In this document: piece by piece, positions 18,486 to 25,800 of the stretch
Numbering within the stretch: the first letter of the stretch is position 1
Layout: each line of letters begins with the position of its first letter
From: Pseudarthrobacter sp. GA104
GTDB lineage: Bacteria > Actinomycetota > Actinomycetes > Actinomycetales > Micrococcaceae
Direction of reading: 5' to 3'
Assembly: GCF_009741265.1 (NCBI RefSeq)
Contig: NZ_WOWL01000001.1
Coordinates: forward strand, 4,588,001-4,652,000
Length of the DNA: 64,000 bases
Made by a program: the position numbers and the translations under genes
Notes under the pieces: generated by a model
The model's input: the letters and a program-made list of their open reading frames with translations, nothing else
Told to the model about the DNA's origin: nothing
The model's database searches: none

Positions 18486-19112
18486 CTACGGGAGGGTGAT
18501 GAGCCCCGTGGCGTTGGTGCGCGCAGCCTCAAACCGCTTGGCGACGTCGGCCCAGTTCACGATGTTCCAGAACGCCTTGACGTAGTCGGCCTTTACGTTG
18601 ACGTAGTCCAGGTAGAAGGCGTGCTCCCACATGTCCAGCATCAGCAGCGGGGTGGTGCCGAGCGCAACGTTGCCCTGCTGGTCGTACAGCTGCTCGATGA
18701 CCAGGTTGCCGCCGATGGGCTCGTAGGCGAGGAAACCCCAGCCGGAGCCCTGCAGGCCCAGTGCCGCAGCGGAGAACTGCGCGCGGAAGGCGTCGAACGA
18801 GCCGAACGCGTCATCGATGGCCGCAGCGAGTTCACCCTCGGGCTTGTCGCCGCCGTCCGGGGAGAGGTTGTTCCAGAAGACGGAGTGGTTGACGTGGCCA
18901 CCGGTGTGGAAGGCGAGGTCCTTGGAGAGCCGGTTGATGTTGGCGAAGTCGCCCTTCTCCCGGGCTTCGGCCAGCTGGGCCAGGGCGTTGTTGGCGCCGG
19001 CCACGTAGGCTGCGTGGTGCTTGCTGTGGTGCAGCTCCATGATCCGCGCGGAAATGTGCGGCTCCAGGGCGGCGTAATCGTAGCTGAGTTCGGGCAATAC
19101 GTACTCGGTCAC
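18486..19112 (-). CDS. sodA: Superoxide dismutase, Fe/Mn family (Mn-type signature)
   Basis: Cytoplasmic 208-residue enzyme that dismutates superoxide. Metal ligands are seen as His28, His76, Asp160 and His164 (the last two in DMWEHAFYLDY). Gln121 in LQGSGW and Gly71-Gly72 before HVNH fit the manganese rather than iron type. The GTG at 19112 has GGAGG five bases upstream, a better start than the ATG eight codons earlier at 19136. It lies between whiA and gap, genes that are adjacent in some other actinobacteria, and has its own terminator. Confidence 0.94.
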   Translation of the reverse strand: MTEYVLPELSYDYAALEPHISARIMELHHSKHHAAYVAGANNALAQLAEAREKGDFANINRLSKDLAFHTGGHVNHSVFWNNLSPDGGDKPEGELAAAIDDAFGSFDAFRAQFSAAALGLQGSGWGFLAYEPIGGNLVIEQLYDQQGNVALGTTPLLMLDMWEHAFYLDYVNVKADYVKAFWNIVNWADVAKRFEAARTNATGLITLP

Positions 19113-19211
19113 AAAATCCTCCAATATCGTGGACATTCGGTCCGGTTGGTAACTCTCGGATTATGCATCCGGGCGGCTGGCGCCCGGAATCTTTTTGATT
19201 CTATGGGGCTG

Positions 19212-20192
19212 TCACTCGTCCAGCATTTCAGGCGTCACATTGGCGTCCGTCCCGGGGATGCCCAAGTCCAGCGCACGTTTGTCCGCCATGGCCAGCAACC
19301 GGCGGATCCTTCCGGCAATCGCGTCCTTGGTCATCACCGGGTCCGCCAGGCGGCCGAGCTCGTCCAGGCTGGCCTGCTTGTGCGCCACCCGCAGTTCGCC
19401 GGCGTACTTCAGGTGGTCCGGCACGTCGTCGCCGAGGATTTCCAGGGCCCGGTCCACGCGCGCCCCTGCTGCCACGGCGGCCTGGGCGGAGCGGCGCAGG
19501 TTGGCGTCGTCGAAGTTGGCCAGGCGGTTGGCGGTGGCACGCACCTCCTTGCGCATCCGCCGTTCCTCCCACACCATCAGGGCGTCATGGGCACCCATGC
19601 GGGTCAGCAGCGCCGCAATGGTGTCGCCGTCCCGGATGACCACCCGGTCCACGCCGCGGACTTCGCGGGCCTTGGCCTGGATGTCCAGCCGGCGCGCCGC
19701 CCCCACGAGCGCCAGGGCCGATTCCGGTCCGGGGCAGGTAACTTCCAGAGACGATGAGCGCCCCGGCTCGGTCAGCGAGCCGTGCGCCAGGAAAGCCCCT
19801 CGCCACACCGCTTCGGCGTCGGCCGCTGAGCCGTTGACGACGGCGGACGGCAGCCCGCGCACGGGGCGGCCGCGGCCGTCGAGGAGGCCTGTCTGGCGGG
19901 CCAGCGCCTCGCCGTCACGCACCACCCGGACCACGTAGCGGCTGGCGCGCCGCAGTCCCCCGGCAGAAACGACGATGATTTCGCTCTGGTGGCCGTACAC
20001 TTCGGCGATTGCTGCCCGGAGGCGCCGCGCGGTGGACGCCAGGTCCACCTCGGCCTCGATGACGATCCGGCCGGAGATGATGTGCAGCCCGCCCGCGAAG
20101 CGGAGCATGGCGGATACCTCGGCCTTGCGTACTGATGACTTTTTGATGTCCAGACGGGACAGTTCTTCTTTGACCGATGCTGTCAGTGCCAT
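19212..20192 (-). CDS. whiA: DNA-binding regulator WhiA
   Basis: This 326-residue protein has the WhiA layout: an N-terminal domain related to LAGLIDADG homing endonucleases (RKAEVSAMLRFAG, then later ADAEAVWRGAFLAHG) and a C-terminal helix-turn-helix (region SLDELGRLADPVMTKDAIAG split over two helices). In Streptomyces it controls sporulation genes; in non-sporulating actinobacteria it acts in cell division. The ATG has AGGAAGG upstream. It lies ten bases after yvcK and is conserved with yvcK and rapZ. Confidence 0.95.
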   Translation of the reverse strand: MALTASVKEELSRLDIKKSSVRKAEVSAMLRFAGGLHIISGRIVIEAEVDLASTARRLRAAIAEVYGHQSEIIVVSAGGLRRASRYVVRVVRDGEALARQTGLLDGRGRPVRGLPSAVVNGSAADAEAVWRGAFLAHGSLTEPGRSSSLEVTCPGPESALALVGAARRLDIQAKAREVRGVDRVVIRDGDTIAALLTRMGAHDALMVWEERRMRKEVRATANRLANFDDANLRRSAQAAVAAGARVDRALEILGDDVPDHLKYAGELRVAHKQASLDELGRLADPVMTKDAIAGRIRRLLAMADKRALDLGIPGTDANVTPEMLDE

Positions 20193-20201
20193 GGCACCTT
20201 C

Positions 20202-21218
20202 CTAACTGTTCCCAAAAACGTCGTGGTACGCCGTCGCCAGACGCAGGGGGTCGTGGACGGGACGGCGGCCCGACGCCCCTACTTTACCCAAGACCACCTC
20301 GGCGCCGATCATCCCGGCGGCTTTCTCGAACTCCTGCCGGTCAGGGACGGAGGCGGGATCTGCCAGGACAACGTCCACGCTGAACCCGGGGGCATATCTT
20401 CGCAGCACGTCAAGGTGGTCCGCGGCGGTCATGCCGGACGTTTCCTTGGTATCCGTGGCCAGGTTCATGGTGAGGCAGCGCTTCGCCGGCGTCTGGCACA
20501 GTGCCTCCCGCATCTCGGGCAGGAGGAGGTGCGGCAGCACGGAGGTGTACCAGGAGCCGGGCCCCAGGATGACCCAGTCCGCGAGCTCGATCGCAGTAAG
20601 TGCCTCAACGCAGGCGGGGGCGGCTCCGGGCAGGAGCCGCACCTCCTCCAGGGATCCCGCTACCGCGCAGCGCGCCTGGCCCCGGATGGTGTGCAGGGCG
20701 GAGCCGCCGTCAGGGGCGGTGATCCGGACGTCACCTTCGATGGTGAGCGGCACGGTGGACATGGGCAGGACCTGGCCGCGTGCTCCAAGGAGCGCGCCTG
20801 CCCACTTGAGCCCGGCGACGGCGTCGCCCAGCAGTTCCCAGAGGGTGACGATCAGCAGGTTGCCCATGGCATGTTCGTCCAGGGAGCCGCCCGGGCCCTT
20901 GCCGGGACGGAACCGGTGCTGCATGACGTCCCGCCAGGTGCGTCCCCAGTCAGTGTCGTCACACAGGGCGGCCAACGCCATGCGCAGGTCCCCCGGCGGC
21001 AGGACACCGTACTCCTCGCGCAGGCGCCCGGACGAGCCGCCGTCGTCCGCTACCGTCACCACCGCCGTCAGGTCCGAAGTGAGGAGGCGCAGCGCGGACA
21101 GCGACGCCGACAGGCCGTGGCCGCCGCCCAGGGCAACTACCTTGGGGCCTTTGTTTTGCTGGCCGCCCGCTGGTCCGGCGGGCGGAACCAGCGGCAGGGC
21201 CCCGGTGAAAAGCGACAT
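20202..21218 (-). CDS. Gluconeogenesis factor YvcK/CuvA family (UDP-sugar binding)
   Basis: This 338-residue protein belongs to the YvcK/CofD-like family. The nucleotide-binding VALGGGHGLSASL near residue 28 and VADDGGSSGRLR near 58 are clear. B. subtilis YvcK binds UDP-GlcNAc and supports growth on gluconeogenic carbon and cell-wall synthesis. The ATG shares one base with the rapZ stop (TAATG), so it is translated in step with rapZ. Confidence 0.93.
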   Translation of the reverse strand: MSLFTGALPLVPPAGPAGGQQNKGPKVVALGGGHGLSASLSALRLLTSDLTAVVTVADDGGSSGRLREEYGVLPPGDLRMALAALCDDTDWGRTWRDVMQHRFRPGKGPGGSLDEHAMGNLLIVTLWELLGDAVAGLKWAGALLGARGQVLPMSTVPLTIEGDVRITAPDGGSALHTIRGQARCAVAGSLEEVRLLPGAAPACVEALTAIELADWVILGPGSWYTSVLPHLLLPEMREALCQTPAKRCLTMNLATDTKETSGMTAADHLDVLRRYAPGFSVDVVLADPASVPDRQEFEKAAGMIGAEVVLGKVGASGRRPVHDPLRLATAYHDVFGNS

Positions 21219-22141
21219 TACTCCCGGCCCAGATCCCGGTGCGTGGTGGTCACCGTGACTCTGGGGAACTGTGCCAGTTTCTTGGAAAGCTCGACGGCGA
21301 CGGCCACTGAGCGGTGCTTCCCGCCCGTGCAGCCCACGGCGATGGTGGCGTAGTGCTTGTTCTCGCGGCGGTAACCGTCCAGGACGGGCTCGAGGGCCAT
21401 GACGTAGCGGTCCACGAAGTTCTTGACCCCTTCCGCCTCCAGGACGTAGTCGCTGACATCCTTGTCCAGCCCGGTGTGCGGGCGCAGCTGGGGCACCCAG
21501 TGCGGGTTGGGGATGAACCGGACGTCCGCAACGTAGTTGGCGTCAACGGGCAGGCCGTACTTGAAGCCGAAGCTCATGACGTTCAGCCGCAGGGCCACGG
21601 GCCCCGTTTCACTGAAGAGTTCGGTTATGGCGGTGGCAAGGCCGTGGACGTTGTAGCCGGAGGTGTCCAGGACGACGTCTGAGCTGTCGCGCAGTTCCTG
21701 GAGCAACTCCCGTTCGGCGGCAATGCCGTCGAGGATGCGGCCGCCGCCCTGCAGCGGATGCGGCCGGCGTCCCTGCTCGAACCGCCTGACCAGGACGTTG
21801 TCGCTGGCGTCCAGGAAGAGCACCCGGAAAGCCACTCCGCTGGAGGCCAATGCTCCCAGCGCGGCCCGGATGTCGGCGAACAGGCCCTTGCTGCGGACGT
21901 CAATGACCACCGCCAGCCGCGGAATGGACTGCGGGGCGTGGGACACAAGGTCGGCCAAGGTTCCGAGCATCTGCGGCGGAAGGTTCTCCACGACATACCA
22001 GCCGTGGTCCTCCAGCGCATCGGCAGCCGTGCTCCGCCCGGCTCCGGACATTCCGGTGACCACCAGCAGCTCCGCTTCGAGGGGCTTGACGGGCTGCAGC
22101 CCGTCCTCCCCGGCCCCGGATTCCGCCGTCGTCTCTGCCAT
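21218..22141 (-). CDS. rapZ: RNase adapter / nucleotide-binding protein RapZ (YvcJ family)
   Basis: This 307-residue P-loop protein has the Walker A GMSGAGRS at residues 30-37 and the C-terminal GCTGGKHRSV signature. In E. coli RapZ senses glucosamine 6-phosphate and guides decay of the GlmZ RNA; the actinobacterial role is less clear. It is upstream of yvcK with a one-base overlap, in the conserved rapZ-yvcK-whiA set. An acidic N-terminal extension of about 22 residues precedes the P-loop domain. Confidence 0.94.
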   Translation of the reverse strand: MAETTAESGAGEDGLQPVKPLEAELLVVTGMSGAGRSTAADALEDHGWYVVENLPPQMLGTLADLVSHAPQSIPRLAVVIDVRSKGLFADIRAALGALASSGVAFRVLFLDASDNVLVRRFEQGRRPHPLQGGGRILDGIAAERELLQELRDSSDVVLDTSGYNVHGLATAITELFSETGPVALRLNVMSFGFKYGLPVDANYVADVRFIPNPHWVPQLRPHTGLDKDVSDYVLEAEGVKNFVDRYVMALEPVLDGYRRENKHYATIAVGCTGGKHRSVAVAVELSKKLAQFPRVTVTTTHRDLGRE

Positions 22142-22231
22142 TAAGTCCGCCCCGTTCCTGTTGTTGTCCTGCAGGCTGCCGCGTTGGCGGAAACCCCGTT
22201 CATTACCCTAGCCAAGTTTCAGGGGACTCCG

Positions 22232-24256
22232 CTAAGTTTCAATGATTTCGCCGGTGGTCATGTTGATGGCAGGGACAGCCGCAGCTTCCGGTCCGTCCGG
22301 CGCGAAGTGGTTCACGATGGCGCCGGCAAGGGCAGGGCCGATGCCCTTCGCCTGGGACAGCTCAGCCGCCGAGGCGGCCTTGACGCCCTTCACGGAACCA
22401 AAGTGGGCCAGCAGGGCTTTCCGTTTGGAGGCACCCAGTCCCGGCACGCCGTCCAGGGCGGACACGGTCATGGCCTTCCCCCGCTTTTGCCGGTGGAAGG
22501 AAATGGCGAAGCGGTGGGCTTCGTCACGGATCCGCTGCAGCAGGTACAGCCCCTGGGACGTCCTGGGGAGGATGACCGGGAAGTCGCTGTCCGGCAGCCA
22601 CACTTCCTCGAGCCGCTTGGCCAGGCCCACCACGTAGACGTCGTCAATGCCGAGATCGGCGAGGGCACGGGCTGCAGCATTGACCTGGGGCTTGCCGCCG
22701 TCCACCACCACCAGGTTGGGCGGGTAGGCGAACCTGGCCCGCGGTGCAGGCGTGGTGGTATCCAGCAGGCCGGCCTGCGCTTCCTGTTCCTGTCCAGGCC
22801 CCTCTTCGGCCTCCGCCGGGACGCCGGCCAGGGCAGCCTCACCCACCTGCGCGGACTTGTCCTGCAGGTAGTGGCGGAACCGGCGGGTGAGGACGTCATG
22901 CATCGCGGCGGTGTCGTCCGCCGCTGCCGGTCCGGTGACCGAGAATTTCCGGTAGTCCGCTTTCTTGGGCAGCCCGTCCTCCACCACCACCATGGAGGCC
23001 ACCACGTTGGTGCCCTGGACGTGCGAGACGTCGAAGCACTCGATCCGCAGCAGCGGCACCGGCAGGTCCAGCGCCTCCTGGAGCTCCTGCAATGCCTGCG
23101 ACCTCACGGTGAGATCCCCCGCGCGCCGGGTCTTGTGAAGCTTCAGGGCGTGCTCGGCATTTTCGCGCACCGTGGACATCAACGCGGCCTTGTCCCCGCG
23201 CTGCGGGACCCGGATATCAACTTTTGCCCCGCGCAGTCCGCCCAGCCACAGCGCCAGTTCCTCGGTATTGCTGGGGGCGACGGGCACCAGGACCTCGCGC
23301 GGCAGCCTGCCATGGCTATCGCCGTCCTCGCCGTACACCTGTTGCAGGAGGTGCTCCACGAGGTCCGGGGTGGTGGAATCCTCCACCTTTTCAACTACCC
23401 AGCCACGCTGGCCGCGGATGCGGCCGCCGCGGACATGGAACACCTGGACCGCAGCTTCCAGTTCGTCTTCGTGCAGGGCGAAGATGTCGGCGTCGGTGTC
23501 CTCCGCAAGGACCACGGCGTTGCGCTCAAAGACTTTCCGCAAGGCGGTGATGTCATCGCGGACCCGGGCAGCACGCTCGTAGTCAAGCTCGGCTACTGCT
23601 TCCGCCATCTGCTTTTCCAGCTTCGCGATGAAGCGCCTGGCCTCGCCGCCCATAAAGGCGCAGAAGTCCTCAGCCAGTGCCCGGTGGTCTTCCGGGGAGA
23701 TCCTTCCCACGCATGGGGCAGAGCATTTATCGATATAGCCCAGGAGGCAGGGCCGGCCGCTGGCCTCGGCGCGCTTGAACACCCCGGCGCTGCAGCTGCG
23801 GACCGGAAAGACTCGCAACAGGGTATCCATGGTCTCCCGGATGGCGCCTGCCGTGTAGGGGCCGAAGTAGCGGGTGCCCTTTCGCTTGTCGCCGCGCATC
23901 ACCTGCACGCGCGGGTACTTCTCGCCGACAGTGACGGCCAGGTAGGGGTAGGTCTTATCGTCACGGAACACCACGTTGAACCGCGGCTTGAATTCCTTGA
24001 TCCAGGTGTATTCCAGCTGCAGCGACTCGAGTTCGCTGCCCACCACCGTCCACTCGACGCTGCTGGCGGCGTGGACCATGGCGTAGGTCTTGGGCAGCAG
24101 GCCGGCAGGGTTGGCAAAGTAGGAGTTCAGGCGGGAACGGAGGCTCTTGGCCTTGCCGACATAGATGACGCGGCCGTGCGCATCACGGAAGCGGTACACC
24201 CCCGGGTTGGTGGGAATCTCCCCCGTCTTGGGCCGGTAACTTGCTGGATTTGCCAC
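22232..24256 (-). CDS. uvrC: Excinuclease ABC subunit C
   Basis: This 674-residue nuclease makes both incisions in nucleotide excision repair. It has an N-terminal GIY-YIG domain (GVYRFRDAHGRVIYVGKAKSL, about 19-39, split here by the usual spacing), a UvrB-binding UVR motif near 205-240, an RNase H-like nuclease domain, and C-terminal helix-hairpin-helix repeats (VPGLGASKRKALL). A poorly conserved insert lies at about 480-505. The GTG at 24256 lies six bases after a TAGACT -10 element, so the mRNA is probably leaderless. Confidence 0.96.
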   Translation of the reverse strand: MANPASYRPKTGEIPTNPGVYRFRDAHGRVIYVGKAKSLRSRLNSYFANPAGLLPKTYAMVHAASSVEWTVVGSELESLQLEYTWIKEFKPRFNVVFRDDKTYPYLAVTVGEKYPRVQVMRGDKRKGTRYFGPYTAGAIRETMDTLLRVFPVRSCSAGVFKRAEASGRPCLLGYIDKCSAPCVGRISPEDHRALAEDFCAFMGGEARRFIAKLEKQMAEAVAELDYERAARVRDDITALRKVFERNAVVLAEDTDADIFALHEDELEAAVQVFHVRGGRIRGQRGWVVEKVEDSTTPDLVEHLLQQVYGEDGDSHGRLPREVLVPVAPSNTEELALWLGGLRGAKVDIRVPQRGDKAALMSTVRENAEHALKLHKTRRAGDLTVRSQALQELQEALDLPVPLLRIECFDVSHVQGTNVVASMVVVEDGLPKKADYRKFSVTGPAAADDTAAMHDVLTRRFRHYLQDKSAQVGEAALAGVPAEAEEGPGQEQEAQAGLLDTTTPAPRARFAYPPNLVVVDGGKPQVNAAARALADLGIDDVYVVGLAKRLEEVWLPDSDFPVILPRTSQGLYLLQRIRDEAHRFAISFHRQKRGKAMTVSALDGVPGLGASKRKALLAHFGSVKGVKAASAAELSQAKGIGPALAGAIVNHFAPDGPEAAAVPAINMTTGEIIET

Positions 24257-24262
24257 CTATCC

Positions 24263-24268
24263 AGTCTA
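24263..24268 (-). promoter_or_regulatory. -10 element of leaderless uvrC
   Basis: TAGACT on the minus strand, six bases before the GTG start of uvrC. This spacing puts the transcription start at or next to the start codon. Confidence 0.65.
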
Positions 24269-24270
24269 CT

Positions 24271-24307
24271 GAGGCGCGCCGGGTGCCTTTGCCACCCGGC
24301 GCGCCTC
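24271..24307 (-). terminator. Terminator hairpin after the acyltransferase gene
   Basis: Perfect 15-base stem: GAGGCGCGCCGGGTG (24271-24285) and its complement (24293-24307), with a seven-base loop. It ends the HAD-acyltransferase transcript only two bases upstream of the uvrC -10 element, so it occupies the uvrC -35 region. Confidence 0.8.
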
Positions 24308-24336
24308 GCGGCCCTTAAATCCGGCTGGAACCGGGG

Positions 24337-25005
24337 TTATTCCGTGGCCTTGCTCTGGTTGTAACTGGTGGAGCGTTCCTGTCCGCTGAGTTCGGCAATG
24401 GCGTCCATGATGCGGTCAGTCACTGCCCGCCGGGCCGGCAGCGAATGGTCCGGCCCGGTCTTGTCGAAGTACAGCGGCTCCCCCACTTTCATGGTGAAAT
24501 GCTGCGGGCGTACCCCGCTCTCACCGGCGCGCTGGAGGTTTTCCGTACCGATAAGTCCAACGGGAATCACCGGTGCCCCGGTGCTGAGCGCCAGCCATCC
24601 CACGCCGGTGCGTCCCCGGTAGAGGATGCCGTCACGGGAGCGGGTGCCTTCCGGATAGATGCCGATTCCCTTGCCGGATTCCAGGATGTCCAGCAGCGTC
24701 TTGAGTGCCTGGACACTTGCGGCCTGCTCACCCCGCTCCACGGGAATGGAACCCACGGACTCGAAAAAGGCCTTCATGACCTTGCCCTTGACGCCTCCGG
24801 TTGTGAAGTATTCGGCCTTCGCGAAGAAGGCAACGGGGCGCGGCATCAGGGCCTGGACGATCACGCTGTCGAAGAATGACAGATGGTTCGGGGCGACGAT
24901 GAACGGCCCGTCGGCAGGAACGTTTTCAAGGCCGACGACGGTGGGCCGGCAGGTGCTCGAGATCAGGCTGCGCGTGGTCCAGCGGACAGCATCAAACATT
25001 GCCAT
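24337..25005 (-). CDS. 1-acyl-sn-glycerol-3-phosphate acyltransferase (PlsC family)
   Basis: This 222-residue membrane-associated enzyme transfers an acyl chain to lysophosphatidate in phospholipid synthesis. The catalytic NHLSFFD (HX4D, His41 and Asp46) and the phosphate-binding EGTRSRDG (119-126) are present. The ATG at 25005 has GGAGG about ten bases upstream. Its start overlaps the end of the HAD phosphatase by 14 bases, so both are cotranscribed. Specificity for chain or acceptor cannot be read from the sequence. Confidence 0.9.
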   Translation of the reverse strand: MAMFDAVRWTTRSLISSTCRPTVVGLENVPADGPFIVAPNHLSFFDSVIVQALMPRPVAFFAKAEYFTTGGVKGKVMKAFFESVGSIPVERGEQAASVQALKTLLDILESGKGIGIYPEGTRSRDGILYRGRTGVGWLALSTGAPVIPVGLIGTENLQRAGESGVRPQHFTMKVGEPLYFDKTGPDHSLPARRAVTDRIMDAIAELSGQERSTSYNQSKATE

Positions 25006-25708
25006 CGTTGGTCACCTCCCCCAGGGCCGCGGAGTGGATGGCCTGCACCTGCCGGAGAAGCTGCACCAGGCCCTCCGCGGTTTCCACCACGGCCACCGCA
25101 CCGGCCTCCTCCAGCTCGCCGTCGGGCGCAAATCCCCAAGCCACGCCGATGCAGTCCAGGCCGTTGGCGATGGCCCCTGAAACATCCTGTGCCCGGTCCC
25201 CCACCATCACGGCATGCTGCGTGTTCAGGTCCTTCAATGCAGCGGCGATGATCCCTGTCTTGCCGAGCGGAACCCCCTGCACCGCGCTTTCGTCATCCTC
25301 AGAGCCGTGGATGCCGTGGAACAACCCGTCGATTCCATGGTGTGCCAGCACAGTGCGGGCAAGGCGCTGCGGCTTCTGGGTGGCAACAGCCACCGGGAGC
25401 CCGGCTTCCGCGAAGGACTCCAGGACTTCACGGACGCCCGGGTAGATCCGGCCCTGCGCGATCCCGGTGGCGACGTAGTACTCGCGGTACAGGCGGATGA
25501 CCTCGTCCAGCAGGTCCGCCGGCACGTTGGCCACATTCAGCAGGGCATCGCTGAGTTTCGGGCCGATCATCGCGTGGAGCAGGTCCTGCCCGGGAACGGG
25601 AAGCCCCATGGCGTTCAGGGCAAAGGAGATTCCGTCTGTTATTCCCCCGGCCGGATCGACAAGAGTGCCGTCCAGGTCAAAGATCACGGGCACTGTTGTT
25701 TGAGTCAC
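24992..25708 (-). CDS. HAD-family phosphatase (phosphoglycolate phosphatase-like)
   Basis: This 238-residue haloacid dehalogenase-type hydrolase has motif I DLDGTL with the nucleophile Asp11 and acid Asp13, a helical cap domain, motif II around VATQKP and motif III/IV with GKTG and MVGDRAQD. It most resembles Gph-type phosphoglycolate or nucleotide phosphatases. The GTG at 25708 lacks a clear ribosome binding site. The gene overlaps the following acyltransferase by 14 bases. Confidence 0.85.
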   Translation of the reverse strand: MTQTTVPVIFDLDGTLVDPAGGITDGISFALNAMGLPVPGQDLLHAMIGPKLSDALLNVANVPADLLDEVIRLYREYYVATGIAQGRIYPGVREVLESFAEAGLPVAVATQKPQRLARTVLAHHGIDGLFHGIHGSEDDESAVQGVPLGKTGIIAAALKDLNTQHAVMVGDRAQDVSGAIANGLDCIGVAWGFAPDGELEEAGAVAVVETAEGLVQLLRQVQAIHSAALGEVTNDGNV

Positions 25709-25800
25709 CGGGTTAGTTTCTCACGACACCACTCATGCCTGAAACTCGCATACGCGCAGCGGCATACATTTGGATTACGTCAGGAGACCTCGCCGCGCTT

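Noticed and set aside
22184..24364. 726-residue plus-strand frame opposite uvrC
   Set aside because: Shadow of uvrC and its flanks.
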